IMG/VR virus record: IMGVR_UViG_3300042475_003790
Span: 1-40,845 of that record
Origin: a virus
DNA length: 40,845 bases
Strand: one strand, 5' to 3'
Below are positions 1 to 8,088 of this stretch, in pieces. The notes beneath the pieces are model-generated. The model was given only the letters and a program-made list of their open reading frames with translations. It was not told where the DNA came from and searched no databases. The position numbers and the translations under genes are program-made. Position 1 is the stretch's first letter. Every line of letters begins with the position of its first letter.

Positions 1-1270
1 TGGTGCCTTGGGTACCGCTTGTACCGCTAGTGCCTTCTGTGCCGCTAGTGCCTGACGAACCGCTAGTGCCAGTGGTGCCGCTAGTGCCATTCGCGCCGCT
101 AGTGCCTGACGAGCCACTGGTGCCTTCAGTACCGCTTGTACCGCTAGTGCCTTCTGTGCCGCTAGTGCCTGAAGAACCGCTAGTGCCAGTGGTGCCGCTA
201 GTGCCATTTGCACCGCTGGTGCCTGACGAGCCGCTAGTGCCTTGGGTACCGCTTGTACCGCTAGTGCCTTCTGTGCCGCTAGTGCCTGACGAACCGCTAG
301 TGCCAGTGGTGCCGCTAGTGCCATTTGCACCGCTGGTGCCTGATGAGCCGCTGGTGCCCTGTGTACCGCTTGTGCCGCTAGTGCCTTCTGTGCCGCTGCT
401 GCCTGATGAGCCGCTGGTGCCAGTTGTTCCGCTAGTGCCATTCGCACCGCTTGTGCCTGACGAGCCGCTAGTGCCTTGTGTACCGCTTGTACCGCTAGTG
501 CCTTCTGTGCCGCTGCTGCCTGATGAGCCGCTGGTGCCAGTGGTGCCGCTAGTGCCATTTGCGCCGCTGGTGCCTGACGAGCCGCTGGTGCCTGACGAAC
601 CACTTGTTCCGCTACTTCCACTTGTCCCTGAAGTTCCACTTGAACCTGGGCGACCAGCTAAAGAAAATATCCAGCTATTACTAACTCCTTCTTCTAAGTA
701 ATCATCGGATAATACTGTTAAATTCTGATTTAGAAAACTAGTAATTACCCCCTCGATCCGAGTACCATTTATAGTGCTTTGCACTCTAATCCTATCTCCA
801 ACCACAAAAGCAGTTTCAAAACTATTTAAATTAGTTGTAAAATTTATTGGCCCAAGAGTACCATTTATAAAATCTTGAGACGTTAACCCATCATAACCTA
901 GACCATCATTTCCTGAAGTGCCAGAAGAACCACTGGTGCCTGACGAGCCACTTGTGCCAGTTGTGCCACTAGATCCACTAGTGCCAGCAGTTCCACTTGA
1001 ACCGCTTGTACCACTTGTGCCGTTTATGCCACTGGTCCCACTTGTTCCTGATGTCCCGCTTGTTCCTGAAGAACCGCTCGATCCACTTGTACCGTTTGTT
1101 CCACTAGTACCATTAATGCCACTTGTTCCAGAAGTTCCGCTACTGCCATTTCCAATCACTTGATCAACCTCAATAATTTCAGTAGGCGGGCAAACTCCAG
1201 TTGAAGTCTCAACAATTTCAACCGCACCACAAACTCCTGAAACTATAACTTCTACAGTTACGTCTGGCAT
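1..1270 (-). CDS. Gly-Thr-Ser triplet-repeat fibre-like structural protein (partial, runs off left edge)
   Basis: The minus frame is open from an ATG at 1268-1270 down to the window edge (423 codons, no stop). After about 45 N-terminal residues (MPDVTVEVIVSG start) the protein becomes a long run of G-T-S, G-S-S, G-T-N and G-I-N triplets with glycine at every third residue. A globular insert of about 75 residues (near positions 120-195) interrupts the run. The triplet period resembles collagen-like phage fibre stalks but lacks proline. It starts 1 nt after the stop of the upstream virion-type gene, so it is probably co-expressed with the late genes. Role in host binding is inferred from repeat type and position. 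Confidence 0.8.
   Translation of the reverse strand, partial: MPDVTVEVIVSGVCGAVEIVETSTGVCPPTEIIEVDQVIGNGSSGTSGTSGINGTSGTNGTSGSSGSSGTSGTSGTSGTSGINGTSGTSGSSGTAGTSGSSGTTGTSGSSGTSGSSGTSGNDGLGYDGLTSQDFINGTLGPINFTTNLNSFETAFVVGDRIRVQSTINGTRIEGVITSFLNQNLTVLSDDYLEEGVSNSWIFSLAGRPGSSGTSGTSGSSGTSGSSGTSGSSGTSGANGTSGTTGTSGSSGSSGTEGTSGTSGTQGTSGSSGTSGANGTSGTTGTSGSSGSSGTEGTSGTSGTQGTSGSSGTSGANGTSGTTGTSGSSGTSGTEGTSGTSGTQGTSGSSGTSGANGTSGTTGTSGSSGTSGTEGTSGTSGTEGTSGSSGTSGANGTSGTTGTSGSSGTSGTEGTSGTSGTQGT
5..589. repeat. 117-bp tandem repeat, five copies
   Basis: The sequence GCC(T/C)T followed by a near-constant 117-bp unit begins at 5, 122, 239, 356 and 473; the copy expected at 590 diverges. Each unit encodes 39 residues (13 Gly-X-Y triplets) of the fibre protein. 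Copies differ at a few bases, so the array is homogenised but not identical. It may continue left of the window. Confidence 0.9.
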
Positions 1271-1271
1271 A

Positions 1272-1613
1272 TTAGGATAGTGTTGAGATATTAGTATCTA
1301 CTGATACCGTTCCTTTTAATATTTTTTGAATTGTTCCATCAGCATACTTTACAAGAACATCATACTTCAAAGGACCAGGATGAAGAGCGGCAGTTTGTGC
1401 CGCGCTCAACGTAAGTTTAATTAGACCGGAAGCTGGGGTGACTTTGGTTACTGTGAAAGTTGCGATATTTGGAAAGTAATAATCCTGCTTAATCTCTGCA
1501 TCAATTGTGGCGTTCGTGACATCAATAGCTGTTCCAGTATCATTCTTCAAAGTTAAGACTAAACAGAAGTCCACATTCCTTTCGATTGAAATATTGTAGG
1601 TGGAGGCAGGCAT
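1272..1613 (-). CDS. Small virion-type protein, possible baseplate/fibre adaptor
   Basis: 113 residues, starting MPASTYNISIERN. The pattern of an N-terminal strand, the motif LTLKNDTGTAIDVTNATIDAEI and a closing GTVSVDTN segment looks like a single Ig-like/BppU-type beta-sandwich. Such domains are common in small phage baseplate or fibre proteins, often next to repeat fibres as here. The stop is 1 nt before the fibre start, so translational coupling is likely. Family assignment is by eye only; it could equally be an uncharacterised capsid accessory. Confidence 0.75.
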   Translation of the reverse strand: MPASTYNISIERNVDFCLVLTLKNDTGTAIDVTNATIDAEIKQDYYFPNIATFTVTKVTPASGLIKLTLSAAQTAALHPGPLKYDVLVKYADGTIQKILKGTVSVDTNISTLS

Positions 1614-1635
1614 GGCGGCTAATACAATTTACACA

Positions 1636-1664
1636 AAAAGCGCACCATAAAAGATGCGCTTTTG
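1636..1664 (-). terminator. Hairpin terminator, possibly bidirectional
   Basis: Inverted repeat AAAAGCGCA (1637-1645) and TGCGCTTTT (1656-1664) with a 10-nt loop. On the minus strand the stem ends in TTTTT. It separates the gene at 1690-2166 from the one starting at 1613. Confidence 0.65.
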
Positions 1665-1689
1665 ATTTTTAATTTTAATTAAATTAAAG

Positions 1690-2166
1690 CTAAACTCCAG
1701 TTGCTAAAGTATTCAAAACTTCGCCAACCATATTCTTAGCGACAACTTGAACAGGCTTGCCTTGATAAGAGTTGTAAGCATGAACTAATCTATTTAATTC
1801 AGCACCGTGATCTTTAGACAAGATAACAAACTGTTTACTAACTTCGTTGCCATTCAAGAAAGTAACGGAAGAATCTTCGTCACGAATTGAAACGACGTTG
1901 TTAGTTGGAGTTGAGCTTCCAATTGTCTTAATTGCATTTCGCGACTTCTTCTTGTAATAATGCATCAAATAAAGGTGCTTGAGGATGTTTTGCTCCTCTA
2001 GTCCCAGATCAGTAGAAGCGCCGCTATAATCTGTGTATATAAGACTGTTAAGCTCACCAAGGTTGGCTTGTAGCCAACCAGAAATCATACTGATGTTAGT
2101 CTCACCAGTATCAGCGTCGAATTCGTAATAAAAAATTCCACTAGCTATTTCTTGGATATTAGCCAT
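1690..2166 (-). CDS. Conserved-type structural protein, possible neck/head completion
   Basis: 158 residues, MANIQEIASGIFYY start. The middle is helical and basic (LKHLYLMHYYKKKSRNAIKT), and the C-terminal part is mixed alpha/beta. It overlaps the 3' end of the upstream gene by 8 nt and lies just downstream of MCP on the late strand, where head-completion and neck proteins usually sit. I do not recognise the family, so the function is inferred from position. Terminated by the hairpin at 1636-1664. Confidence 0.7.
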   Translation of the reverse strand: MANIQEIASGIFYYEFDADTGETNISMISGWLQANLGELNSLIYTDYSGASTDLGLEEQNILKHLYLMHYYKKKSRNAIKTIGSSTPTNNVVSIRDEDSSVTFLNGNEVSKQFVILSKDHGAELNRLVHAYNSYQGKPVQVVAKNMVGEVLNTLATGV

Positions 2167-2554
2167 TTAAAACTTTGTTTAATTCTTCTCTCTGTTCATC
2201 AGAGAAAACTTGTTTAGTTTGCGGCTGAGGAACGAAATAACCTCTGCTCGCAACATTTTGCGTGTCAAATTGACGAAGCAGTCTTTGCTTTAAATTGGGC
2301 CTGCTGCCAGCAGGATCAATTTTTAATTTATTTGCAAGACTTTGAATTTGACGGTCAGACATAGTATCCAAATTCTCTTCAAAAATTTTACGATTAGCAG
2401 TGCCAAAAATATTAATTTCAGTGATACCTAGGGTCTTTTCTAGCTGCCGAATCTTGTCCCTGTATTCGGGCGAGTTCTTATCTTTTATAGAATTAATTTC
2501 ATCAATTAAATTGGCTTTCTTAGGAGCCTTACTTTGTCCAGTAGAGATTTCCAT
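2159..2554 (-). CDS. Small protein with SAP/HeH-like C-terminal helices
   Basis: 131 residues. The N-terminal half is charged and helical. Residues about 70-97 (MSDRQIQSLANKL then KIDPAGSRPNLKQRLL) fit the helix-extended loop-helix pattern of SAP/HeH nucleic-acid-binding domains. The ATG is at 2552-2554, preceded by the promoter-like motif at 2571-2582 and a strong terminator, so this gene probably heads its own transcription unit after MCP. Function unknown; DNA contact at the head-tail interface is a guess. Confidence 0.75.
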   Translation of the reverse strand: MEISTGQSKAPKKANLIDEINSIKDKNSPEYRDKIRQLEKTLGITEINIFGTANRKIFEENLDTMSDRQIQSLANKLKIDPAGSRPNLKQRLLRQFDTQNVASRGYFVPQPQTKQVFSDEQREELNKVLNG

Positions 2555-2570
2555 ATAAGATAATACTCTT

Positions 2571-2582
2571 TATTTTACACTT
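2571..2582 (-). promoter_or_regulatory. Late-promoter-like motif AAGTGTAAAATA
   Basis: The 12-mer is identical to the one at 14871-14882 and 11/12 matched at 39710-39721 (plus strand). It contains an extended -10 (TG-TAAAAT). No -35 hexamer is visible at the usual distance, which resembles T4-type late promoters. It lies 16 nt upstream of the 2554 start and directly after the MCP terminator. Confidence 0.5.
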
Positions 2583-2603
2583 TTCTATGTTATAGAGAAT
2601 AAA

Positions 2604-2630
2604 AAAACCCGCCCCTTTCGAGGCGGGTTT
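2604..2630 (-). terminator. Strong rho-independent terminator after MCP
   Basis: AAACCCGCC (2605-2613) pairs with GGCGGGTTT (2622-2630) around an 8-nt loop, followed by an A/T-run in both directions. It lies 17 nt past the MCP stop, as expected for isolating a very highly expressed capsid mRNA. Confidence 0.85.
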
Positions 2631-2646
2631 TTGATAAACATTAACC

Positions 2647-3792
2647 TTAGACGATCTTGCCTACGAGGGCGCGGGTATCGAGGATGATACGACCCTCTTC
2701 CATCGAGCCGAAGTAGCCGATCTTGTTCTGACGGATGCTGTACTGGTCGTCAGCAACGAGGGTGAACTCGGCGCTAGAATCTGGATCAGTAGCAACAACA
2801 CGGAGCAGGGACTCACGGGAGCGGTCGATACCAACAAGGATCTCTTCGGTCGCACCATCGAACGCGGCAGCGCCAGTGGAACCGTCAGCCTTAGCGAAGG
2901 TGTCGGAGCCAGCAGCAGTGTCGAAGATGGTGTTGAACTTCTGACCTTTACCCATCTCGCTGAACTCAAGGATAGATACGCCGTAGAAGCTGGGGATACC
3001 AGCGCTGTTGTATACGGCCATACGCATCTCGTCAGGAGCAGCGATGCCGTTCTCGCTGCCGTTACCAGCAGAAGAGACGGAGGGCGAGCCCTTGACATTG
3101 ATTGGGTTGTAGGCCATAGCGCGGATCTGCTCAACGATCTCTGGCGAAACCAGAAGATCGCTCAGACCACCGCGAGCGCCGCCAGCAGGGGTACCCTTGG
3201 CAAAAGAGGTGTTGATACGCTTGCCGAGGGTGAGGAGTTCGTTCAGGTCAGCCAGCAGGAAACGACCAGCGGCATTGGCACGTTGAACGTGATCCTTGCC
3301 ATTGGTAGCAGCGGTAGCGAGAACTGACATTACGAGGTTAGCAGAGGTGCGCTCTTGCTTCAGGAGGATTTCCTGAGCCATACGGGTGAAGGTCTTAGCG
3401 ACAACATCCATACGATGCTTGGCGGCGTACTTACGGTCGAACGAAAGTGCGCTGTCAAGGCTGTAGGTGGTGATCTTCATCTCCGATACGGTGGGAAGAA
3501 CCTGATTGGTGGGCAGACCGCCAGCTACTGACTGCGAGAATACAGTGATGTAGTCCTCGTCATTGATGTCGAAGTAGAGGTCGAGTGGGATGCTGGGATT
3601 ATCGTCAGCGTTGAAAGGCAGGGTGGTGAACAGGTTGCTCAGTGTAGGAGCATTGTTTACAACTTCTGCGAGAACGGGACCGATAAATTCAGCGAGGGCG
3701 ACTTGAGCATCATAAGCAACGGTGCGATTACGGCTAGCCATTGCTTTAATAAGCTCAAGTTGTTCTGGAGTGCGCTTTAAGGTGATTTTCAT
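2647..3792 (-). CDS. Major capsid protein (HK97-fold candidate)
   Basis: 381 residues, directly downstream of decoration-like, protease-scaffold and portal genes, which is the standard MCP position. The N-terminus (about 35 residues) is helical and charged and contains L-A-E at 33-35, a possible T4-type prohead protease site. The rest shows the mixed E-loop/spine-helix/A-domain character of HK97-fold capsids (VAKTFTRMAQEILLKQERT spine-like helix; VYNSAGIPSFYGVSILEF A-domain strand). Codon use is GC-rich and regular compared with neighbours, as for the most expressed late gene. An AAAGGA ribosome site lies upstream of the ATG. No cleavage site or fold has been confirmed. Confidence 0.85.
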   Translation of the reverse strand: MKITLKRTPEQLELIKAMASRNRTVAYDAQVALAEFIGPVLAEVVNNAPTLSNLFTTLPFNADDNPSIPLDLYFDINDEDYITVFSQSVAGGLPTNQVLPTVSEMKITTYSLDSALSFDRKYAAKHRMDVVAKTFTRMAQEILLKQERTSANLVMSVLATAATNGKDHVQRANAAGRFLLADLNELLTLGKRINTSFAKGTPAGGARGGLSDLLVSPEIVEQIRAMAYNPINVKGSPSVSSAGNGSENGIAAPDEMRMAVYNSAGIPSFYGVSILEFSEMGKGQKFNTIFDTAAGSDTFAKADGSTGAAAFDGATEEILVGIDRSRESLLRVVATDPDSSAEFTLVADDQYSIRQNKIGYFGSMEEGRIILDTRALVGKIV

Positions 3793-3811
3793 TTAGATAG
3801 TTCCTTTCTTA

Positions 3812-4441
3812 TTACATGCGCAGACCAACTACGGCGAAGATGCCAGAGAACTGGTCATTGAGGTTTGCAGTTGAGGTGAGGGGTGAGCGCGAGCCAGTGC
3901 CGAGAATGACGCCGAGCTTGCCGTCATCAGTGTGGGCGCAGCCAGTGACTTTGCCGCTGTTAGCGGAAAGCTTGAAGCCAGAACCAACAGTGAGGGCGCC
4001 GTCGATGGCCGAGGGGCCGAGAGTGAAGACGCCGCGAGTAGCGACTGGAACGGCTTGGCCGGGCAGTACGCACATAAGCTCTTCAGCCTTTTGGCGGTAA
4101 TAGAGAAGTTTCTCACCGTTCTCATCAAACTTTGCAGTTTGACGGAGGGTAAGACCAAGGCAGTTAGTCAAGTCGCCAGAGGCGGCAGGAGTAACCTTCA
4201 GATTAACCTTGGGATAGGAATTAGCCCCAATGAAGGGGTAGTCAGTTTTGCCGAGGTAAGAGTCGGTAGCGTAAGATACTGGGTCGAGGTCAAAGTTGCC
4301 AGCGGAAACTTTAACGAAGACACCAGCATCGCCGCCGCCAACGCCAGTTACGTTCTCGTTGACGGAGCCGTCAACAAGGGCGTACATGTTTACCACATCA
4401 TGTTCGTCGTATTGACGGAATGGTAGAAGACGATTTGCCAT
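3812..4441 (-). CDS. Head decoration-like protein
   Basis: 209 residues starting MANRLLPFRQYDEHDVVNMYAL, rich in Gly, Val, Ser and Thr. It has predicted beta-structure throughout and ends GIFAVVGLRM. It lies between protease-scaffold and MCP, the usual slot for capsid decoration or stabilisation proteins, and shares the GC-rich codon use of MCP, which suggests comparable expression. The start has an AAAGGA site 7-8 nt upstream. The decoration role is inferred from position, size and composition. Confidence 0.75.
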   Translation of the reverse strand: MANRLLPFRQYDEHDVVNMYALVDGSVNENVTGVGGGDAGVFVKVSAGNFDLDPVSYATDSYLGKTDYPFIGANSYPKVNLKVTPAASGDLTNCLGLTLRQTAKFDENGEKLLYYRQKAEELMCVLPGQAVPVATRGVFTLGPSAIDGALTVGSGFKLSANSGKVTGCAHTDDGKLGVILGTGSRSPLTSTANLNDQFSGIFAVVGLRM

Positions 4442-4478
4442 ATAGTTATCCTTTAATTTGGTTTACAGTTAATTTTTA

Positions 4479-6101
4479 TTATTTGGAATAGCTTACGCTA
4501 ATATTTTCGCGGGAGAAAGCTTTTGCAAACTTCTCACGGAGACTGGGTTCGCCAGAGATCTTGCTATCTGGGGCGGTGTTTGTCGCTTTAGCGCTTTCGA
4601 GAGCGGCATCGACATCGGGCTTCTGCTCTTCAACTTTAACCTCTGCGGTTACAGTAGAAGCTTTGCTGACTTCCTTGAGACGAGCCTCGACTTGCTCAGA
4701 AATCTTCTTCTCGATTTCGGCCTGTTGAGCTTTGATGGCCTCTTTGTTCTTATGCTTCCAAACAACATTGAACTTCTCTTTGTAAGAAGCGAAAGCCTCT
4801 TCAGAAGCGTCAAGAGCTTGGACTTCACCGATAACCAGCTTGCGGTCTTCGTCAGAAAGATCGAAAGCAGAATCAAGTTCAGCTACGCGAGCGTTTTGGC
4901 GAGCAAGAGCTTGCTCTTCAGCTTGAACTTTCTTGATCTGGTTAAGCTCTTCTTGAGTCTTGGAAAGCTCCGACTTGATGTTTTCTACGGAGGCGACAGT
5001 CTCTTTGTAAAGCTTCTCGGCTTGCTCTTTAGCGTTTTTCTCTGCGGACAGAGACTCGCGATACTCTGCGTCCTTTTGCTTGATAGCGTCTACGAATTGG
5101 CTAGTCATCGAAGCGACAGCCTCTTCACCAAACTTTTTTTCCAAAAGGGCAGACTTAAGTTCTGAAATAAGTTTTTCTAAGTCCATATGGTTTATATTTT
5201 TTACATTTTTTATCACTGAAATGGAATTTGATTTTTTATTCGTCAAAAAGGCGGCAACTTCTTGTTGAAAATCAGCAGAAGACTTTTCTGTTTCTATGTC
5301 TTGATTTTCCTCCTCTTTATCGTCTTCCTTATCGTCCTCAGAGTCTTTGAGCGAGATGCTTGCATCATTATCAAAAGCGACGACACCATTGACTTGTGCT
5401 GCCGGATTGGTAGTGAAACCGCCGCCAAGAGGATAAATCTCTCCAACAATTAAACGATAGATTGGAGTGCCGTCATTCATTTTGCCGCTACCACCTTTGG
5501 CTTTTAAAAACTGAGAAAGCTCTTGAACTTGGGCCGCGTCTGTAACAATCTCCGCTTCTTTAAGCGATTGGCTACCGACTGCTAAGTAATAGCTACTAAA
5601 ACCAATTTCCCAGCTTGCAGAGATGGCGTTGTTAAACTTGTCGTTCTTGTCAGAATTGCGTAACATCAGCGATGTAAAGGACTTATCAACAGTTCTGTAG
5701 ATAACACCTGCAACTGAAAGATAAATTGGATCAAGGGTTTGAGCGGCTTCATCGTCGCTCATAAACTTGTTATCTTTAAAGTCATTAAACGAATAATTAG
5801 TAATATGCCCGACAACTCTCTTTTTGTTATGCTCGATATTGAGATACTTGTGCAGGAATCTTTTGGCGATCTTCGAAGCGGTAGCGCCCGAAATGCCGTC
5901 GCCATTGTTGTTGATCATATTCGGGACAGCAAGATTGAATGAAACCCCAAGTAAGTCTGGGTTATTCTCTACGTCGATATTGGGTGAAAGTTTTTTTAAC
6001 TCGTCTAACGAAGCTTTGGAAAGTAGTGGAAAATCTGTGTCCCCAAGTTTATGACAGGCAAAAGAAATCCCGTCTAATCTTGTTTTGTATTTAAAAGACA
6101 T
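4479..6101 (-). CDS. Prohead protease fused to internal scaffold
   Basis: 540 residues. The N-terminal domain (about 1-240) has VVGHI (His99) and the segment ISASWEIGFSSYYLA (Ser163-Glu165). This matches the His and S-M-E-x-x-F-x-x-x-Y-A type serine motif of T4 gp21-like prohead proteases. An acidic linker (about 252-275) then leads to a long charged coiled coil (about 308-480) typical of scaffold. Met306 (HMDLEKLISELKS) could be an internal start for free scaffold, but I see no clear ribosome site before it. It lies between portal and MCP. Catalytic residues are proposed by pattern, not shown. Confidence 0.85.
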   Translation of the reverse strand: MSFKYKTRLDGISFACHKLGDTDFPLLSKASLDELKKLSPNIDVENNPDLLGVSFNLAVPNMINNNGDGISGATASKIAKRFLHKYLNIEHNKKRVVGHITNYSFNDFKDNKFMSDDEAAQTLDPIYLSVAGVIYRTVDKSFTSLMLRNSDKNDKFNNAISASWEIGFSSYYLAVGSQSLKEAEIVTDAAQVQELSQFLKAKGGSGKMNDGTPIYRLIVGEIYPLGGGFTTNPAAQVNGVVAFDNDASISLKDSEDDKEDDKEEENQDIETEKSSADFQQEVAAFLTNKKSNSISVIKNVKNINHMDLEKLISELKSALLEKKFGEEAVASMTSQFVDAIKQKDAEYRESLSAEKNAKEQAEKLYKETVASVENIKSELSKTQEELNQIKKVQAEEQALARQNARVAELDSAFDLSDEDRKLVIGEVQALDASEEAFASYKEKFNVVWKHKNKEAIKAQQAEIEKKISEQVEARLKEVSKASTVTAEVKVEEQKPDVDAALESAKATNTAPDSKISGEPSLREKFAKAFSRENISVSYSK

Positions 6102-6104
6102 ATA

Positions 6105-8024
6105 TTACTTTACAGCAGAATGATAAAAAATTGCCGCAGAATATTCTTCTAATAAAAATTCATCCGCAGTCTGCGAAACTTGGGGCAAAGGCTTCAGTTT
6201 CTCAATTTCATCAAGATCAGCCATACACTTTTGCAGGGTTGGAACCCAGTTCTGTCTGTCCGAAGAGGCTACAACTTTCTTGCATAGATCTACAACACTC
6301 TGCTTTTGCTGCTTTGACAACTTCTTTACCTTGAACTTATTAGCAACAAAGTCTTCTGAGGCTTTCATAAAAGCATCAACCTCATAAACAACTGCTTGAA
6401 TATCTTTGCGCGAAGCTTGGTTAGGAGTGCCCAAGGGTCTTCCGGCAACGCCATTAGTTGGGGCTGCGGTAGGAGTAGCTGGAGCATCAGAAGACATAAC
6501 TGGAACACCACCAACAATTGGATTATAGTGACCTTTTTCTCTCTCAGAAAGGAACTGCTCCTGCGCGGGCGCGAGGGCGCGCGCGTCCGGCAATTTACCT
6601 GTTTGAATAGCTTCGATACCTTGCTCTGGAGTAAGGATAGAAAGCTCCATCAAGCGAGAGATCGTTCTCATATACTGAGTCTCGTCCTTCAAGTCGATCT
6701 CGGTAAACTTAGCTGTAGGATAAGCTCTGAATCCCAGATCCTTTGAAATGCGGATAATTTCAGGCTGGAGAACATCATTCAGGAAAGAGTTTCTCGCTTC
6801 TTTCAAACGCTCCATAAAGAAGCTAATCTTTGCATTTTGACCATTATACTTCTCCTCTCCAAGCAGCACATTCATTAAGCCCTCTTTAATATCTTGATTC
6901 AAGATCTTATATTTCTCTTCGCCCACCACCTTTTTAAGATCAGGAATAACAAACTCGGCTCTTGTGGTATAGTCAGAAACCAGAACGCGACCAACACTTT
7001 CGCTCATGAAAAGGTTTTGCATTGCCGTCATATTGGCAGGATTAATTCCGCCCTTATCTGGCTCCGCACCCATCGTAATCAAAAGAATAACGTTTTCGAC
7101 GGTACGGGAAATCGCTTGATCGATATGCTTTAGTTCGATCTTTGCGTTGACATCTTCTAAAACAGGATAGGCGAAGGGAATGGCGAAAGGCTCGTAATCT
7201 TGTTTTTTGTAAAAAGAATAAAGCAAATATTGAGGATCGAGCTTCATCTTTAACCCGTCTCTAAAATACTGCTTGCTCTTTATCTGCTGCTGAACTTCTG
7301 GAGGAAACCCTTTTAGAAGCTCAACGTCAGCGTCATCTTTTGGGTTCTTCAGCCTCTCAAGTTCATACTCAGATAAAACTTTTTCATATACAGCCTCCGC
7401 AAAGGAGCTAGAAATTTTTGCAACGATCTCGTATGGATTAATTAGAATATAGCGAAGAGGGACGCGATTATTCACAATCCCGTTCTCGCTGAGACCTGAA
7501 AGAAGTTTAAAATCTTCGGCATTGAACTTACCATCAATCCGATAATAAAAGATATTTCCGCTGCGGTAGTATTCGCGGAAATACTGATCTTTCATCTTCC
7601 ACAGTTTGATTTTCTTAAACCATTTGCTGAAGAACTCCCTGCTTCTTTCTGTACCGCCCTCAAGATAAATATCTGTATTGGCAAATTCAGTGGCAATATC
7701 AATTGTGTTTCTTACAATCGCGACATTTGCATAAGCCTTTTGACAGAGCAAGATAGAGTCTCTAACATCTACGCCATCTTTTGAAAAATCAAAAGGTAGT
7801 AGCCCTTGGCTCAATAGAGCATATCTACGAATATTACTATCAGTGCCATTGGCTGGTATTCTGCTCTTAGTCGAAGATGAGCTAGAAGATGTTCTTGAAG
7901 CTTTTGATATATCGTTAAAATAAGAACCTCCAACAAGTTTTGGCTCTACTGGAGCTTGCAAAACAGCTTCTGGTTTCTTGTTCTTATTCCAGTACTCGGA
8001 TTTCTTAATATAAGAGCGCGCCAT
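6105..8024 (-). CDS. Portal protein
   Basis: 639 residues. A basic, Ser-rich disordered N-terminus (1-60) is followed by a portal-like core (DSILLCQKAYANVAIVRNTI; WKMKDQYFREYYRSGNIFYY; VPLRYILINPYEI) and a long helical region (DVNAKIELKHIDQAISRT). The extended C-terminus has an Ala/Pro/Thr-rich linker near 515-545. It sits between TerL and the protease, the canonical order, and is a good size for a myovirus/jumbo-type portal. AAAGGA lies 8 nt before the ATG. The C-terminal about 100 residues (KKLSKQQKQSVVDLC) may be an extra module. Confidence 0.9.
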   Translation of the reverse strand: MARSYIKKSEYWNKNKKPEAVLQAPVEPKLVGGSYFNDISKASRTSSSSSSTKSRIPANGTDSNIRRYALLSQGLLPFDFSKDGVDVRDSILLCQKAYANVAIVRNTIDIATEFANTDIYLEGGTERSREFFSKWFKKIKLWKMKDQYFREYYRSGNIFYYRIDGKFNAEDFKLLSGLSENGIVNNRVPLRYILINPYEIVAKISSSFAEAVYEKVLSEYELERLKNPKDDADVELLKGFPPEVQQQIKSKQYFRDGLKMKLDPQYLLYSFYKKQDYEPFAIPFAYPVLEDVNAKIELKHIDQAISRTVENVILLITMGAEPDKGGINPANMTAMQNLFMSESVGRVLVSDYTTRAEFVIPDLKKVVGEEKYKILNQDIKEGLMNVLLGEEKYNGQNAKISFFMERLKEARNSFLNDVLQPEIIRISKDLGFRAYPTAKFTEIDLKDETQYMRTISRLMELSILTPEQGIEAIQTGKLPDARALAPAQEQFLSEREKGHYNPIVGGVPVMSSDAPATPTAAPTNGVAGRPLGTPNQASRKDIQAVVYEVDAFMKASEDFVANKFKVKKLSKQQKQSVVDLCKKVVASSDRQNWVPTLQKCMADLDEIEKLKPLPQVSQTADEFLLEEYSAAIFYHSAVK

Positions 8025-8088
8025 TTTAATAGTCCTTTATATTAAAAGTTACACGCAAAAGTCTAAAAGTACTTTCTTTTACTTTCAT

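Noticed and set aside
3-701. Plus-strand ORF rich in Val-Pro-Leu repeats
   Set aside because: It is the antisense image of the Gly-Thr-Ser fibre repeats; the minus frame continues into normal protein sequence on both sides.
3932-4426. Plus-strand ORF opposite the decoration-like gene
   Set aside because: Antisense shadow caused by GC-rich codons; no start signals and no protein-like pattern.
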